DNA from: JAPOVO01 sp026708165
Lineage (GTDB): Bacteria; Chloroflexota; UBA11872; VXNJ01
DNA: 64,000 nucleotides
Direction of reading: 5' to 3'
Assembly (NCBI GenBank): GCA_965208775.1
Contig: OZ242360.1
Coordinates: 1,178,001-1,242,000 of the forward strand
Below are positions 8,372-16,672 of this stretch, piece by piece (the stretch's first letter is position 1; every line of letters begins with the position of its first letter). The translations under genes and the position numbers were made by a program. The notes beneath the pieces are model-generated. The model searched no databases, was not told where the DNA came from, and saw nothing but the letters and a program-made list of their open reading frames with translations.

Positions 8372-9460
8372 ATGACACCGGAAGAGCTGGACATCGGTTG
8401 GGCGCCCGATCTGCCTTCGAATCGGGCGATGGGCATCGGAATCGTGGGCGCTGGGGCCATCGTAAACGTCGGGCACCTGCCCGCCTACCGCAAGGCGGGG
8501 TTCAACATTGTCGGAATCACCGACAAGAACCCGGAAGCGGCCCGCGAGACCACCTCTAAGTTCGACGTTCCCAGGGTTTACGACGGAATCGACGACCTGC
8601 TCGACGACCCCGCGGTCGAGATAGTCGACATCGCCGTGCCGGCCCCCTTTCAACCTGATATCGCCGTAAAAGCGGCAAGATCAGGACGTCACCTGCTCTG
8701 CCAGAAACCCCTGGCAGAAGAGCTGCCCGACGCCAAGCGCATCGTTGCCGCGGCGCGCGACGCCGGAGTGCAATTGGCGGTAAACCAGCAGATGCGCTGG
8801 GACCCGGGAATACGAGCCTGCAAACGGATGCTGGAACATGGCTGGCTTGGCGAGCCTACCGTGGCGACCATCGACGTCAGCATCATGAGCGACTGGAGTG
8901 CCTGGCCCTGGCTCGTCGTGAGTCCCAGGTTGGACCTCATGTTCCACAGCATCCACTACCTCGACTCGATGCGCTTTCTGTTTGGAATGCCCGACCGCTT
9001 GTTTTGCTCTGGGGGGCAGTTCCCCGGTCAGCCGGAAAAGGCCGAGACGCGAACGACGACGGTGCTCGAATACGACAATGGTCTGACCTGTCTGGTGCGG
9101 GTTAACCACTGGGATTGGACCTGGGACCAGCGCGCCGTCTTCCGATTCGAGGGGACCGAGGGATTGGCCCATGGCACTATCGGCCTCCTTTACAACTACC
9201 CTTACGGACAGCCGGACACCTTGCGGTTTACCTCAAAAAAGCTGCGCGAAGGTCACTGGTTCGACGTGGAGATCGACGACATGTGGATTCCGGACGCGTT
9301 CGTAGGCCCTATGGCCTCTCTCATGTGCGCCATCGAGTCCGGTGGCCGCCCCGAGACCCCCGGCGACGACAACCTGGATACGCTGCGGATTGTGCACGCC
9401 GCCTATATGTCGATGGAGGCGCACCAAACGGTCGTGCCCGCCGAGCTGGCGCGCGGATAG
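8372..9460 (+). CDS. Gfo/Idh/MocA-family oxidoreductase
   Basis: NAD(P)-dependent sugar or inositol oxidoreductase, 362 residues. The N-terminal Rossmann fold has GIVGAGAIVNVGHLPAY, followed by the family Lys motif as LCQKPLAEE (usually EKP). The C-terminal sheet domain includes SIHYLDSMRFLFG and GGRPETPGDDNLDTLRIVHAAYMS, typical of the family's end. A strong GGAGGAGGGG precedes the ATG at 8372. It is divergent from the binding-protein-like gene with 129 bases between starts and is followed by the MFS gene on the same strand, which suggests a shared role in sugar use. Confidence 0.88.
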   Translation: MTPEELDIGWAPDLPSNRAMGIGIVGAGAIVNVGHLPAYRKAGFNIVGITDKNPEAARETTSKFDVPRVYDGIDDLLDDPAVEIVDIAVPAPFQPDIAVKAARSGRHLLCQKPLAEELPDAKRIVAAARDAGVQLAVNQQMRWDPGIRACKRMLEHGWLGEPTVATIDVSIMSDWSAWPWLVVSPRLDLMFHSIHYLDSMRFLFGMPDRLFCSGGQFPGQPEKAETRTTTVLEYDNGLTCLVRVNHWDWTWDQRAVFRFEGTEGLAHGTIGLLYNYPYGQPDTLRFTSKKLREGHWFDVEIDDMWIPDAFVGPMASLMCAIESGGRPETPGDDNLDTLRIVHAAYMSMEAHQTVVPAELARG

Positions 9461-9632
9461 ACCGGAGAAGACCATCTAAGCGTTTGACGGAATGCCGAAG
9501 CCGGAGGAGCGATCACTTGGTTGCGGGTGAACACACTATGGCGAATATGGGCATTCCCGTTATCCCGCCTCGCGCGGTGCCTGCCGCCGGTCCATCTCGC
9601 GATATCTCCGGCATCCCGAAGCCTGAGTCTTG

Positions 9633-10874
9633 ATGGTCCAATACCTGGCTGCTGTCCGGCGTTTCAACCAGCCAACTGTGCATTTCGTGCTGGTCTGCAT
9701 GTTGCATTCATTCGCCTTCAACGGCATCTACACCCTCTTGGTAAATCTCTATTTGCTGCGCCTGGGTTACGGCCCGGCAGTTATCGGAGTCTTCAACGGA
9801 GTGGCTAACGTGGCGGCGGCGGCATCAGCGCTGCCGGCGGCCCTCCTCGCCGGTCGTTGGCATCTCAAGACGCCCATGGTCTCCGGCCTCTCCTGCTCGG
9901 CCCTGCTGATCGCCATCCTCCCTGTCGGAGAACTGCTGGCGGGTCCGGCTCAGATCGGCTGGCTGATCGCCGTAGGCGCGCTGGTGTCGTTAGCCGTATC
10001 CGTCTGGTTCGTCTACGGCAACCCCTTCATGATGACCCTGGTTGGCGAGCGCCAGCGCAGTCAGGCGTTCTCGATTCGCTGGGCGCTGCTCGCCCTTGGC
10101 GGGTTCGCCGGAAACCTGGTCGGAGGATGGCTTCCACCAATGTACGCCGCCATAACCGGTTCCTCCGTAGGCTCGCCAGATCCGTTTCGGTACGCGTTAT
10201 GGACCTCCGCCGCACTGGTCGCAATCGTCTCGATTTGGATGACGCGCGTCTCCGCGCAACGCGCTCCCGAGGCTGCTGGGCAAGGCCTGACCGGTATCGG
10301 CGGCGCGGGCGCCGCCGGCCTGGTTGCGCTGGTCCTGTTCACCAGCCTGCTCCTGCAAGTAACGTTCACCTCGACGAAAATCTTCTTCAACGTGTACATG
10401 GAGACCAACCTCGGCGCGGATACCGTTCTCATAGGCTCTCTCATCGGCGCTGGCTGGCTCATAGCCGCGCCCGCGTCCCTCGTGACGCCCTTTGTTACCG
10501 CAAAGCTGGGACACGGCCGCACCGTCGCCTTCGCGGCGATGATCGGCTCCTTCATGCTGCTGCCCGTCGCGCTGATCCCGCGCATCGCCGCCGCCGGAGC
10601 CGGTTTCTTAAGCATGAGCTTCACCATCGGGATCTTCTGGCCGGCGTACCAGGTGTTTTCCATGAGCGTGGTCCGCCCGGACCGGCGACCGCTCGTTTAC
10701 GGATCAATCGTCGGCGCCGGAGGTCTCGCCGGCACGCTTCTCGGCGCCGGTGGCGGATACCTCATCGCGGCGGCTGGATTTCGCGAATTCTTCCTGCTGA
10801 GCTCCGCCCTAACCCTCGTGGGCGTGGGAGTGTTCTGGCTGACCATGGTCAAACAAGCACGACGCACCAAATAA
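9633..10874 (+). CDS. Major facilitator superfamily transporter
   Basis: Inner-membrane secondary carrier of about 413 residues with around 12 hydrophobic helices in two halves, separated by a short polar loop after SIWMTRVSAQRAPEAAG. Family-like loops are GRWHLKTPMVSG after helix 2-3 and VGERQRSQAFSIRWALLALGGFAGNLVGGWLP in the middle of the first half. TTG at 9630 directly precedes ATG at 9633; I use ATG. It follows the Gfo/Idh gene after 172 bases, which hold no obvious gene. Substrate is unknown; sugar or sugar-acid export or import is only suggested by context. Confidence 0.82.
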   Translation: MVQYLAAVRRFNQPTVHFVLVCMLHSFAFNGIYTLLVNLYLLRLGYGPAVIGVFNGVANVAAAASALPAALLAGRWHLKTPMVSGLSCSALLIAILPVGELLAGPAQIGWLIAVGALVSLAVSVWFVYGNPFMMTLVGERQRSQAFSIRWALLALGGFAGNLVGGWLPPMYAAITGSSVGSPDPFRYALWTSAALVAIVSIWMTRVSAQRAPEAAGQGLTGIGGAGAAGLVALVLFTSLLLQVTFTSTKIFFNVYMETNLGADTVLIGSLIGAGWLIAAPASLVTPFVTAKLGHGRTVAFAAMIGSFMLLPVALIPRIAAAGAGFLSMSFTIGIFWPAYQVFSMSVVRPDRRPLVYGSIVGAGGLAGTLLGAGGGYLIAAAGFREFFLLSSALTLVGVGVFWLTMVKQARRTK

Positions 10875-10956
10875 CGCCCCACTGCCCGACCGTCCCAATA
10901 TGCAGAGCTCTCCGTGGTCGGGCAAGCGCCGTCGCGAGGCATTTCACCGGCCAGCT

Positions 10957-11032
10957 TGGCGCGCCCGGAGGGATTCGAACCCCCGACCCCTGGTTCCGAA
11001 GACCAGTGCTCTCTCCGCTGAGCTACGGGCGC
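10957..11032 (-). tRNA. tRNA-Arg (anticodon UCG)
   Basis: The minus strand folds into a 76-base tRNA. The acceptor stem is GCGCCCG/CGGGCGC with discriminator G and an encoded CCA. The D-arm contains AGCTCAGCGGAGAGAGC. The anticodon stem CTGGT/ACCAG carries loop CTTCGGA (anticodon TCG), and the T-loop is GTTCGAATC. It sits just before the rpsT promoter region on the opposite strand. Confidence 0.95.
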
Positions 11033-11140
11033 AAAGCCCCTCTTTGCAGAATGGAACAGGAAATTCAATCGTAGCACCGGCCCGGCGCTGATATACTCGT
11101 CAACTGACTTTGCCGTTGATCTCGTGATTGGAATCTAGGC

Positions 11141-11446
11141 TTGCCCTCTCAGAAAAAGGCCCAAAAGGCGCGCGCTCGCGCCAAGAAGGTTCGCCGCGAG
11201 TCCGCGCGTCGAACCCGTAACCGCACCGCTCGCAACACAGCCAGGACACTCGTCTCAAAAGCGCGGGCCGCCATCGATGGCGACGACACGGACGCCGCCG
11301 TGGCCGCCGTAGGTCAGGCCGTCAAGACGCTCGACGTCGTCGCTGGAAAGGGCATCATTCACCAGCGAAACGCGGCTAGGCGCAAGTCCCGCCTGATGGC
11401 CCGACTGAACGCCGGATTGGCCAAAGAAGAGTCTCCCGAATCCTAA
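11141..11446 (+). CDS. rpsT: 30S ribosomal protein S20
   Basis: Small basic ribosomal protein of 101 residues that binds 16S rRNA. It opens MPSQKKAQKARARAKKVRR, and its C-terminal half has the diagnostic KGIIHQRNAARRKSRLMARL. The start codon is TTG at 11141. A possible -10 (TATACT, 11092-11097) lies upstream, without a clear -35. It is convergent with holA, 29 bases apart; rpsT and holA are commonly neighbours in bacteria. Confidence 0.96.
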   Translation: MPSQKKAQKARARAKKVRRESARRTRNRTARNTARTLVSKARAAIDGDDTDAAVAAVGQAVKTLDVVAGKGIIHQRNAARRKSRLMARLNAGLAKEESPES

Positions 11447-11475
11447 CGGGCGCCCCCTATATAAGACCTTAAAAA

Positions 11476-12498
11476 CTACGCCCCTCGCGCCGCTGTCCGC
11501 TCGGCGAACCTGCGATAGCAAAACCGTACGGTAAGTGCTTCAAGACCGGCTGCCAAACCCCCGTACGGCAAGCGTCCCGCCTTGTAGTCGAAATCCAGAT
11601 CGACGAGCGCCGTAAGCATCCTTCGCAGCTCGCTTGACTCGAACCTCGAAGCCTGCCCCGAGAGCTTCCGCGCTTGCCAGGCTGGAACACGCAGCGCCGA
11701 CGCCAACTCGCCCGGCGGCGTGCGGCCGGCCGCCAGCGCCTTCGTCAGGATAAGCCTCGGTACGGTCCGCCCGAGGATCGCCAGCACGAGCTCCGGCGGC
11801 TCTCCGTTGTTGAGCGCCCTGGTCAATACGTCGAGCGCCGCCCCCGTGCGGCGCTCTATAACTGCGTCCAGGTATTCCCAGATTGCCCGCTCTGCCGGAA
11901 GAGGATCAGCCTCCATGATGTCGTCCTCCGTTATCCGGCCGGCGAAGTTCTTGAGCGCGGCGATCTTCTTGATCTCCTGTTCTAGCGACCCGTCATCCAA
12001 TGTCGATCTTTCTATGAGATAGTTCGCGGTCCTGCTGTCGATATGCAAGCCCTCTTCCTCCACAACCTCCCTTATCCACTGAAACGCCGACGTGTCTCGT
12101 CCGGTCCGCCTCAGTTCTCGCAGACATTGGACGTCGACGTATTCCGACTTCAGCTTCATCGCACGGTTTTCAAAGGTCCGTCGAACCGATCGCGTCAATC
12201 CGTCCATGTAGAACGCGACCACAAAAAGCAACCGGTCAGGCGGCGACTTAGCGGTGGACGTGAGCCACTTCCAGAATTTCGTTGCGTCCTTGCCGCTGGC
12301 CGGAGCGTCGAGCAACACCACCGTCCGCTGAGCCGCAAAGAACGGGGGAGTCTGAACGGATGCCCCAATCTCAGCGAGGCCAGTCTCCGAAGCGTCGATC
12401 CAGGCCGCATCCAGATCGTCCGCCGACGGACGCCTTGCAAGTTTCTCCACGACCTTCGAGATCCGGGGGCCGCGATCTCCCAGCACCAAGTGAATCAA
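11476..12498 (-). CDS. holA: DNA polymerase III subunit delta
   Basis: Clamp-loader delta subunit, 340 residues, which opens the sliding clamp. The N-terminus MIHLVLGDRGPRI replaces the usual YLLxG opening. FFAAQRTVVLLDAP and LLFVVAFYMDGLTRSVRRTFEN match the RecA-like domain, and the collar domain includes GSLEQEIKKIAAL, RITEDDI and AIWEYLDAVIERR. The C-terminus LVDLDFDYKAGRLPY is typical. No Walker A is present, as expected for delta. It converges on rpsT. Confidence 0.9.
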   Translation of the reverse strand: MIHLVLGDRGPRISKVVEKLARRPSADDLDAAWIDASETGLAEIGASVQTPPFFAAQRTVVLLDAPASGKDATKFWKWLTSTAKSPPDRLLFVVAFYMDGLTRSVRRTFENRAMKLKSEYVDVQCLRELRRTGRDTSAFQWIREVVEEEGLHIDSRTANYLIERSTLDDGSLEQEIKKIAALKNFAGRITEDDIMEADPLPAERAIWEYLDAVIERRTGAALDVLTRALNNGEPPELVLAILGRTVPRLILTKALAAGRTPPGELASALRVPAWQARKLSGQASRFESSELRRMLTALVDLDFDYKAGRLPYGGLAAGLEALTVRFCYRRFAERTAARGA

Positions 12499-12597
12499 GA
12501 GCTATGCACGTTAAGTCAATCAGGGTAGAAACCAAGTGCGCTCATTCTAGCTGCCGAGGCCACGTCGGCTCGGCGCAAAAAATCGAAAAAATGAGTA

Positions 12598-12657
12598 TTG
12601 ACGACACCCCAAATCATGCGTAGTATCTATAAGAGTTTGTGATAAACTGCACAAACT
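12598..12657 (+). promoter_or_regulatory. Sigma-70-like promoter with inverted repeat at the start site
   Basis: TTGACG (12598-12603) and TAGTAT (12621-12626) are separated by 17 bases. Just downstream, AGTTTGTG (12634-12641) and CACAAACT (12650-12657) form a perfect 8-base inverted repeat with an 8-base spacer, placed where +1 would be. It could be an operator or a leader hairpin for the zinc-finger gene at 12718. Confidence 0.5.
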
Positions 12658-12717
12658 AGACCCCCGACAAACCAGACACCACGACTTGGTGCCCAGCAAC
12701 GTTACGAGGGAGTAGCT

Positions 12718-13155
12718 ATGCGTTGCAAAGAATGCGATGTAAACATCGAGAATCAGCGAAACGGTAAGTCCAAGCGGGCGGGGTTGTGCGCCAAGTGCGG
12801 CCGCAAAGCTAGACTCTCGGAGTACTTCCGCAAATACTACATCGCCAATCGAGACGCGGTCCTGGCCAAGAATCGCCAGTGGGCGCGCGACAATCGTGAG
12901 CGCGTAATAGAGTTACGCCGCCGTCGCGCTGCCCTAAAACCCAAGGTTGTCAGGGAACCTAAGGCGTGTGTCGAATGCGGCACGCAGGTCATCCGGGCGC
13001 AACGCTGCCGCAAATGCTACGTCCGCCATCGCTACGCCACCAACCTCGACTACCGCGCCCGCCGGCTGGCGAGCACTCGCCGTTGGATGCAAAAGAAACG
13101 CGCCCAGGAGGTCGCCGTTCGCCTGGCCGAGACCGGTGACATGGCGGCCTCATAG
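12718..13155 (+). CDS. Small basic zinc-finger protein, unknown function
   Basis: A 145-residue, very Arg/Lys-rich protein with four Cys pairs: CKEC (3-6), CAKC (about 24-27), CVEC (about 81-84) and CRKC (about 95-98), giving two CxxC...CxxC zinc knuckles. They are joined by a basic helical stretch (EYFRKYYIANRDAVLAKNRQ) like that seen in HNH-endonuclease-like and phage small proteins. No HNH catalytic residues are recognisable. GAGGGAG lies about 8 bases before the ATG and a good promoter sits about 90 bases upstream. Nucleic-acid binding is the natural inference; no named family is assigned. Confidence 0.7.
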   Translation: MRCKECDVNIENQRNGKSKRAGLCAKCGRKARLSEYFRKYYIANRDAVLAKNRQWARDNRERVIELRRRRAALKPKVVREPKACVECGTQVIRAQRCRKCYVRHRYATNLDYRARRLASTRRWMQKKRAQEVAVRLAETGDMAAS

Positions 13156-13283
13156 GCTTAACAACAGCGGCGGATTACATAGCGCCCGGAGGGCGACACG
13201 CGCGAATTGGTTCTTGATAGGCGGCAGTCATTCGGTGAAAATTGATTACGACTTTGTGCAGTTGGTAGCACTAGGGTGAGGTT

Positions 13284-13505
13284 GTGGTTGTGGAAGAAAT
13301 AACTTCTGGATTCCCCCAATGTAGAAGCTGTGGCGACGGAGACCTCGTCCCACTCTCGGATTTCGGCAGTCAGGGCGCGGCCGTTCACTTCAAGGCCTGG
13401 ATCTGTACGAATCCCGATTGTCATTTCAACCTTAAGATTCGTAACGGCGAGGTCTACTCCAACGAGCCAGTCGTAGACGTAAACCACGCTCCAAGGCGTC
13501 GTTAG
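13284..13505 (+). CDS. Small zinc-ribbon protein, unknown function
   Basis: A 73-residue protein from a GTG at 13284 with CRSCG (about 13-17) and CTNPDC (about 41-46), a classic zinc-ribbon spacing, followed by FNLKIRNGEV. The acidic, short composition and the two-knuckle ribbon resemble many uncharacterised bacterial proteins. It lies 128 bases after the previous zinc-finger gene on the same strand. The overlapping minus-strand frame has no cysteine pattern and looks like a shadow. Function unknown. Confidence 0.55.
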   Translation: MVVEEITSGFPQCRSCGDGDLVPLSDFGSQGAAVHFKAWICTNPDCHFNLKIRNGEVYSNEPVVDVNHAPRRR

Positions 13506-13571
13506 AGCTAATTCGATCTCGCCGGCCGGCGACGCGATTGTCATCGCCTGCCTAAGGTCTAATACGCATAT

Positions 13572-14459
13572 ATGATCGGCGCCAAGCTACGCGAACCTCC
13601 CGCATGTCCTTCGCATCCACATCGTGTTGCGGAAGAGCGATGCGACAGGTGCTATGTGCACTTTTGCGGCGACTGCGTCGAAGATGTCGACGAAAGGCTG
13701 CTCTGCGCCCGCTGTAGCGAAGAAACAGCCGAACTCGCCCGGATTCGCGCGGAGTCCCGGCCGACGCCCCGCAATATTCTCAGGCGGATCGCCCGCAAGA
13801 GCGTTCTCATAGGCGTGCTGGTCGTGGTCTTGATCTTCGCTGGAGTCGGTGCGCTGGTCTCGGCTTTCTGGCGGTCCGCCGGTTCCGAAGTCGACTTCAC
13901 GCTCATCAGGAGAATTCGGGCCGGCTTTACCCAGTCGTTCGAGCTGGCCGGCGAGGGATTCGACTTCGCCGAGCAGCTAAACGAGGGACAGCTCCGCGCA
14001 AGCTCTCAGAGTTCGGACCCGTTTCACTCCGCGGAGCGACTCCACGACGGTTTGCCCGACGCCCAGATCCCGGCGTGGCACTCCGCGAGCGCCGACCTGC
14101 CGATTGATCTCCTGTTTATCAGCGATAAGCCGCGGCTCATGGATAGGATCGTCCTCTGGAATCACCCGGCGGAAGACCCCTCTACCTACATCAAGGAGTT
14201 CGAGGTCTTCGTGTCGCCGGTCGATCCCGCTAAGGACGATTCTCAGCTCCAGTCAGTCGGAGTGTTCGTGGCAGAGCAAATCACCGATGTGCAGCGGTTC
14301 GAGTTCGACCCGCCCGTGCCGACGCTGTATACGTTGATCCGAATCAACTCGCACTACGGCAGCCCGGATTATCTGTCGGCGTCGGAGATAGGGTTGTTCT
14401 TGCCGAATAGTCCCGTCGACGGGCCGATCATTCCACAGCCGTTCCCGGCGAATCGTTAG
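13572..14459 (+). CDS. B-box zinc finger / membrane / discoidin-like protein
   Basis: A 295-residue protein of mixed architecture. Residues about 11-50 form a B-box-type zinc finger (CPSHPH, CDRCYVHFCGDC, CARC). Residues about 75-98 form one transmembrane helix (SVLIGVLVVVLIFAGVG). The remaining 190 residues resemble an F5/8-type-C (discoidin) galactose-binding sheet: ASSQSSDPFHSAERLHDG, MDRIVLWNHPAEDPSTYIKEF and YTLIRINSHYGSPDYLSASEI. The predicted topology is zinc finger inside, ligand-binding domain outside. It lies just upstream of ftsY (30 bases), probably in one transcript. Function is not known. Confidence 0.75.
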   Translation: MIGAKLREPPACPSHPHRVAEERCDRCYVHFCGDCVEDVDERLLCARCSEETAELARIRAESRPTPRNILRRIARKSVLIGVLVVVLIFAGVGALVSAFWRSAGSEVDFTLIRRIRAGFTQSFELAGEGFDFAEQLNEGQLRASSQSSDPFHSAERLHDGLPDAQIPAWHSASADLPIDLLFISDKPRLMDRIVLWNHPAEDPSTYIKEFEVFVSPVDPAKDDSQLQSVGVFVAEQITDVQRFEFDPPVPTLYTLIRINSHYGSPDYLSASEIGLFLPNSPVDGPIIPQPFPANR

Positions 14460-14489
14460 CCGCGCGGTCAGGTCAGCTAGAGAATCTCG

Positions 14490-15425
14490 ATGTTCAATCG
14501 CCTCAAGCGCCGGCGGAGCGGACGCGATATTGAGCAGGGCGCCGCCAAGTCCCGGCGAGGGTTTGGGAGCCGCCTCGCCGGCATATTCGAGCGGTCACGC
14601 ATCACCGACGCCGACTGGGAAGAGCTGGAGGAAACTCTCATCAGCGGCGACGTCGGACTCGATCTGGCGATCGAATTGACGGAATCGATCAGAGACCGCG
14701 TGAAGTCCGACCGGATCAAGGATTCTGACGCCTTGTTGAAAGCGGCTCGGGAAGTCTTGGTCGAGGCTCTAAACGTAAACGGTGTCTCCGAGCGCCCCGC
14801 CGGAAAACCGGCCGTTATCCTTGTGGTCGGTGTGAACGGCTCCGGCAAAACGACCACGATCGCCAAGCTTGCTCATCTTCTTCAGGAAATGGGGAAAACG
14901 TCGGTGCTTGCGGCCGCCGATACGTTTCGAGCCGGCGCCATCGATCAATTGGAGATATGGGGCAGGCGTCTGGGTTTGCGCGTCGTTGCTCAAGCCCCCG
15001 GTTCCGACCCTGCCGCCGTTGCGTTCGATGCCGCTTCAGCCGCCGTGGCGACCAATGCAGACTATCTGATCGTCGATACGGCGGGCCGCTTGCAGACCAA
15101 TCGAAATCTCATGAACGAGCTTCGTAAAGTCCGCCGTGTTCTCTCAGGCCGCATCGAATCGGCTCCGCACGAGGTACTCTTGGTGCTCGACGGACTCACC
15201 GGCCAAAACGGTCTTGCCCAGGCGCGGGAATTCCATGCGGATGTCGGAGTTTCCGGAATCGTGCTCGCCAAGCTCGACAGCTCCGCCAAAGGCGGCGTCG
15301 TGTTTGCCGTAACGAAAGAGCTCCAAGTGCCGATAAAGTTTGCGGGAACGGGCGAGGCCATCGAAGACTTGGCTCCATTCGACGCCGAAGAGTTCGTGGA
15401 TGCGCTTATGAGGTCCGGAAATTGA
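14490..15425 (+). CDS. ftsY: Signal recognition particle receptor FtsY
   Basis: SRP receptor GTPase, 311 residues, which docks ribosome-SRP complexes at the membrane. The NG domain is complete: helical N domain from about residue 30, G1 GVNGSGKTTTIAKLA, DTFRAGAIDQL, G3 DTAGR, G4 LAKLDSSAKGG and the closing FAGTGEAIEDLAPF. The acidic A domain of E. coli FtsY is absent and a short basic tail (MFNRLKRRRSGRD) replaces it, as in many Gram-positive-type lineages. The stop TGA overlaps the TTG start of the next gene, indicating translational coupling. Confidence 0.96.
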   Translation: MFNRLKRRRSGRDIEQGAAKSRRGFGSRLAGIFERSRITDADWEELEETLISGDVGLDLAIELTESIRDRVKSDRIKDSDALLKAAREVLVEALNVNGVSERPAGKPAVILVVGVNGSGKTTTIAKLAHLLQEMGKTSVLAAADTFRAGAIDQLEIWGRRLGLRVVAQAPGSDPAAVAFDAASAAVATNADYLIVDTAGRLQTNRNLMNELRKVRRVLSGRIESAPHEVLLVLDGLTGQNGLAQAREFHADVGVSGIVLAKLDSSAKGGVVFAVTKELQVPIKFAGTGEAIEDLAPFDAEEFVDALMRSGN

Positions 15426-16189
15426 AACGCGAACGCGCGCTGAAGGGCGTCGTCCTCGTGGGCGGCACCGGCAGCCGTCTCTACCCGATTACCACCGTAA
15501 CCAACAAGCATCTGCTTCCTGTGTACGACCGGCCCATGGTGTACTACCCGTTGCAAGCGCTGGTCAATGCCGGCGTCGAAGAGGCCATGCTCGTAACCGG
15601 CGGCAACAACGCCGGCGACTTTCTCAGGCTGCTAGGCGACGGACGCAAGTTTGGCTTCAGCAGACTCCATTACGCCTACCAGGAGCGGGCCGGCGGAATT
15701 GCTCAGGCGCTCGGACTGGCCGAGACGTTCGCTGGCGGCGACGACATTCTGGTGATTCTGGGAGACAACATAATCGAGTCCAACATCCGCCAGGCCGCCG
15801 CCGAGTTCGCGGCGCAGGAGAACGGCGCCAAACTGATCCTCAAGGAAGTTCCTAACCCTTCGGCCTACGGAGTAGCGGAGCTTCAGGAAGGTCGAATAAC
15901 CGGCATCGAGGAGAAACCGGACAACCCGAGATCAAATCTCGCCGTTATAGGTATCTACTTCTATAGCAGCCAAGTATTCGACGTCATCAAGACGCTGGAG
16001 CCTTCGGGCCGGGGCGAGCTCGAGATAACCGACGTTAACAACCACTTCATCCGGGCCGGCACGGCGTCGTACAACGTCCTCGACGGATACTGGGCCGATT
16101 GCGGCGAGTCGATCGACTCCTATCTGGAGGCTGTCAACCTCGTCGCGCGCAAAGGGGCAAACGACCGGGCGCCCTGCCCACAGGGATAG
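15422..16189 (+). CDS. Sugar nucleotidyltransferase (RmlA/RfbA-like)
   Basis: Transfers a nucleotidyl group to sugar-1-phosphate, probably dTTP with glucose-1-phosphate. The 255 residues include the nucleotide loop LVGGTGSRLYPITTVTNKHLLPVYDRPM, the metal/active segment VILGDNII, VPNPSAYGVAEL, the sugar-binding EKPDNPRSNLAVIGIYFY and GRGELEITDVNNHFI. It is shorter than RmlA (about 290) and lacks the C-terminal allosteric helices, so it is closer to short-form thymidylyltransferases. The TTG start overlaps the ftsY stop. The last 70 bases overlap the MoaD-like gene on the other strand. Confidence 0.85.
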   Translation: MKRERALKGVVLVGGTGSRLYPITTVTNKHLLPVYDRPMVYYPLQALVNAGVEEAMLVTGGNNAGDFLRLLGDGRKFGFSRLHYAYQERAGGIAQALGLAETFAGGDDILVILGDNIIESNIRQAAAEFAAQENGAKLILKEVPNPSAYGVAELQEGRITGIEEKPDNPRSNLAVIGIYFYSSQVFDVIKTLEPSGRGELEITDVNNHFIRAGTASYNVLDGYWADCGESIDSYLEAVNLVARKGANDRAPCPQG

Positions 16190-16464
16190 CCGCCTCCCGC
16201 CATCGACGGCAGGATAGTCACCGTGTCGCCGCTCTTCAGTTCGGCCGAGAGGCCGCCGATTTCCCGCACTTCGACATCGTTTACGAAGATATTCGTGTGA
16301 TCAAGTACGTCGACGCCATCCGACGATAGCGAGTTCCTGAGCGTGGGAAACTGCTCGTAGAGGCGGTCGAGGAGGTCCGCGAGATTCTCGGCGTCGACTT
16401 CAAGATTGGACTTGCCGGCCGTGTGACCGCGCAGGACCCTGGGAATTCTCACTTGGACTGACAC
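16120..16464 (-). CDS. MoaD/ThiS-family sulfur-carrier-like protein with C-terminal extension
   Basis: Ubiquitin-fold sulfur carrier of 114 residues. SVQVRIPRVLRGHTAGKSNLEV, LLDRLYEQFPTLRNSL, TNIFVNDVEVREIGGL and DTVTILPSMAGG match the MoaD/CysO type, in which a terminal Gly-Gly becomes a thiocarboxylate. Here the frame does not stop at Gly-Gly but runs 23 more residues (GYPCGQGARSF...), antisense to the end of the nucleotidyltransferase gene. Other frames also lack a stop right after Gly-Gly. Processing by a JAMM-type protease, as for some CysO-like precursors, would be needed to expose the tail. No moaE, moeB or cysM partner is in view. Confidence 0.75.
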   Translation of the reverse strand: MSVQVRIPRVLRGHTAGKSNLEVDAENLADLLDRLYEQFPTLRNSLSSDGVDVLDHTNIFVNDVEVREIGGLSAELKSGDTVTILPSMAGGGYPCGQGARSFAPLRATRLTASR

Positions 16465-16537
16465 TTACCGCTCCCGATCGCAGCCGACAATATCCAGCCC
16501 GCCGCGGCCGTCGCGCACCGCCTTCGAGCTTCCTTAT

Positions 16538-16558
16538 TGGATGTTATCGCAACATCCA
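16538..16558. repeat. Inverted repeat in divergent intergenic region
   Basis: TGGATGTT and AACATCCA are perfect 8-base arms around a 5-base loop. The site lies between the divergent MoaD-like and zinc-ribbon genes (about 75 and 115 bases from their starts). It may be an operator or a leader hairpin. Confidence 0.35.
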
Positions 16559-16672
16559 TTCCGCTTCGCAACGTAAATCCGTCTGACAATGATTGACAAG
16601 AGCCATAAGAGTAATATCTGGGGCGTCAGGACTCCGTGAGCCGGCCAGGCGTGAGGTGAGGGAGCGCGAATC

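Noticed and set aside
10697..11091. Frames on both strands reading GFAPVAQRREHWSSEPGV or RRDSNPRPLVPKTSAL
   Set aside because: These are translations of the tRNA-Arg gene, a well-known source of false ORFs.
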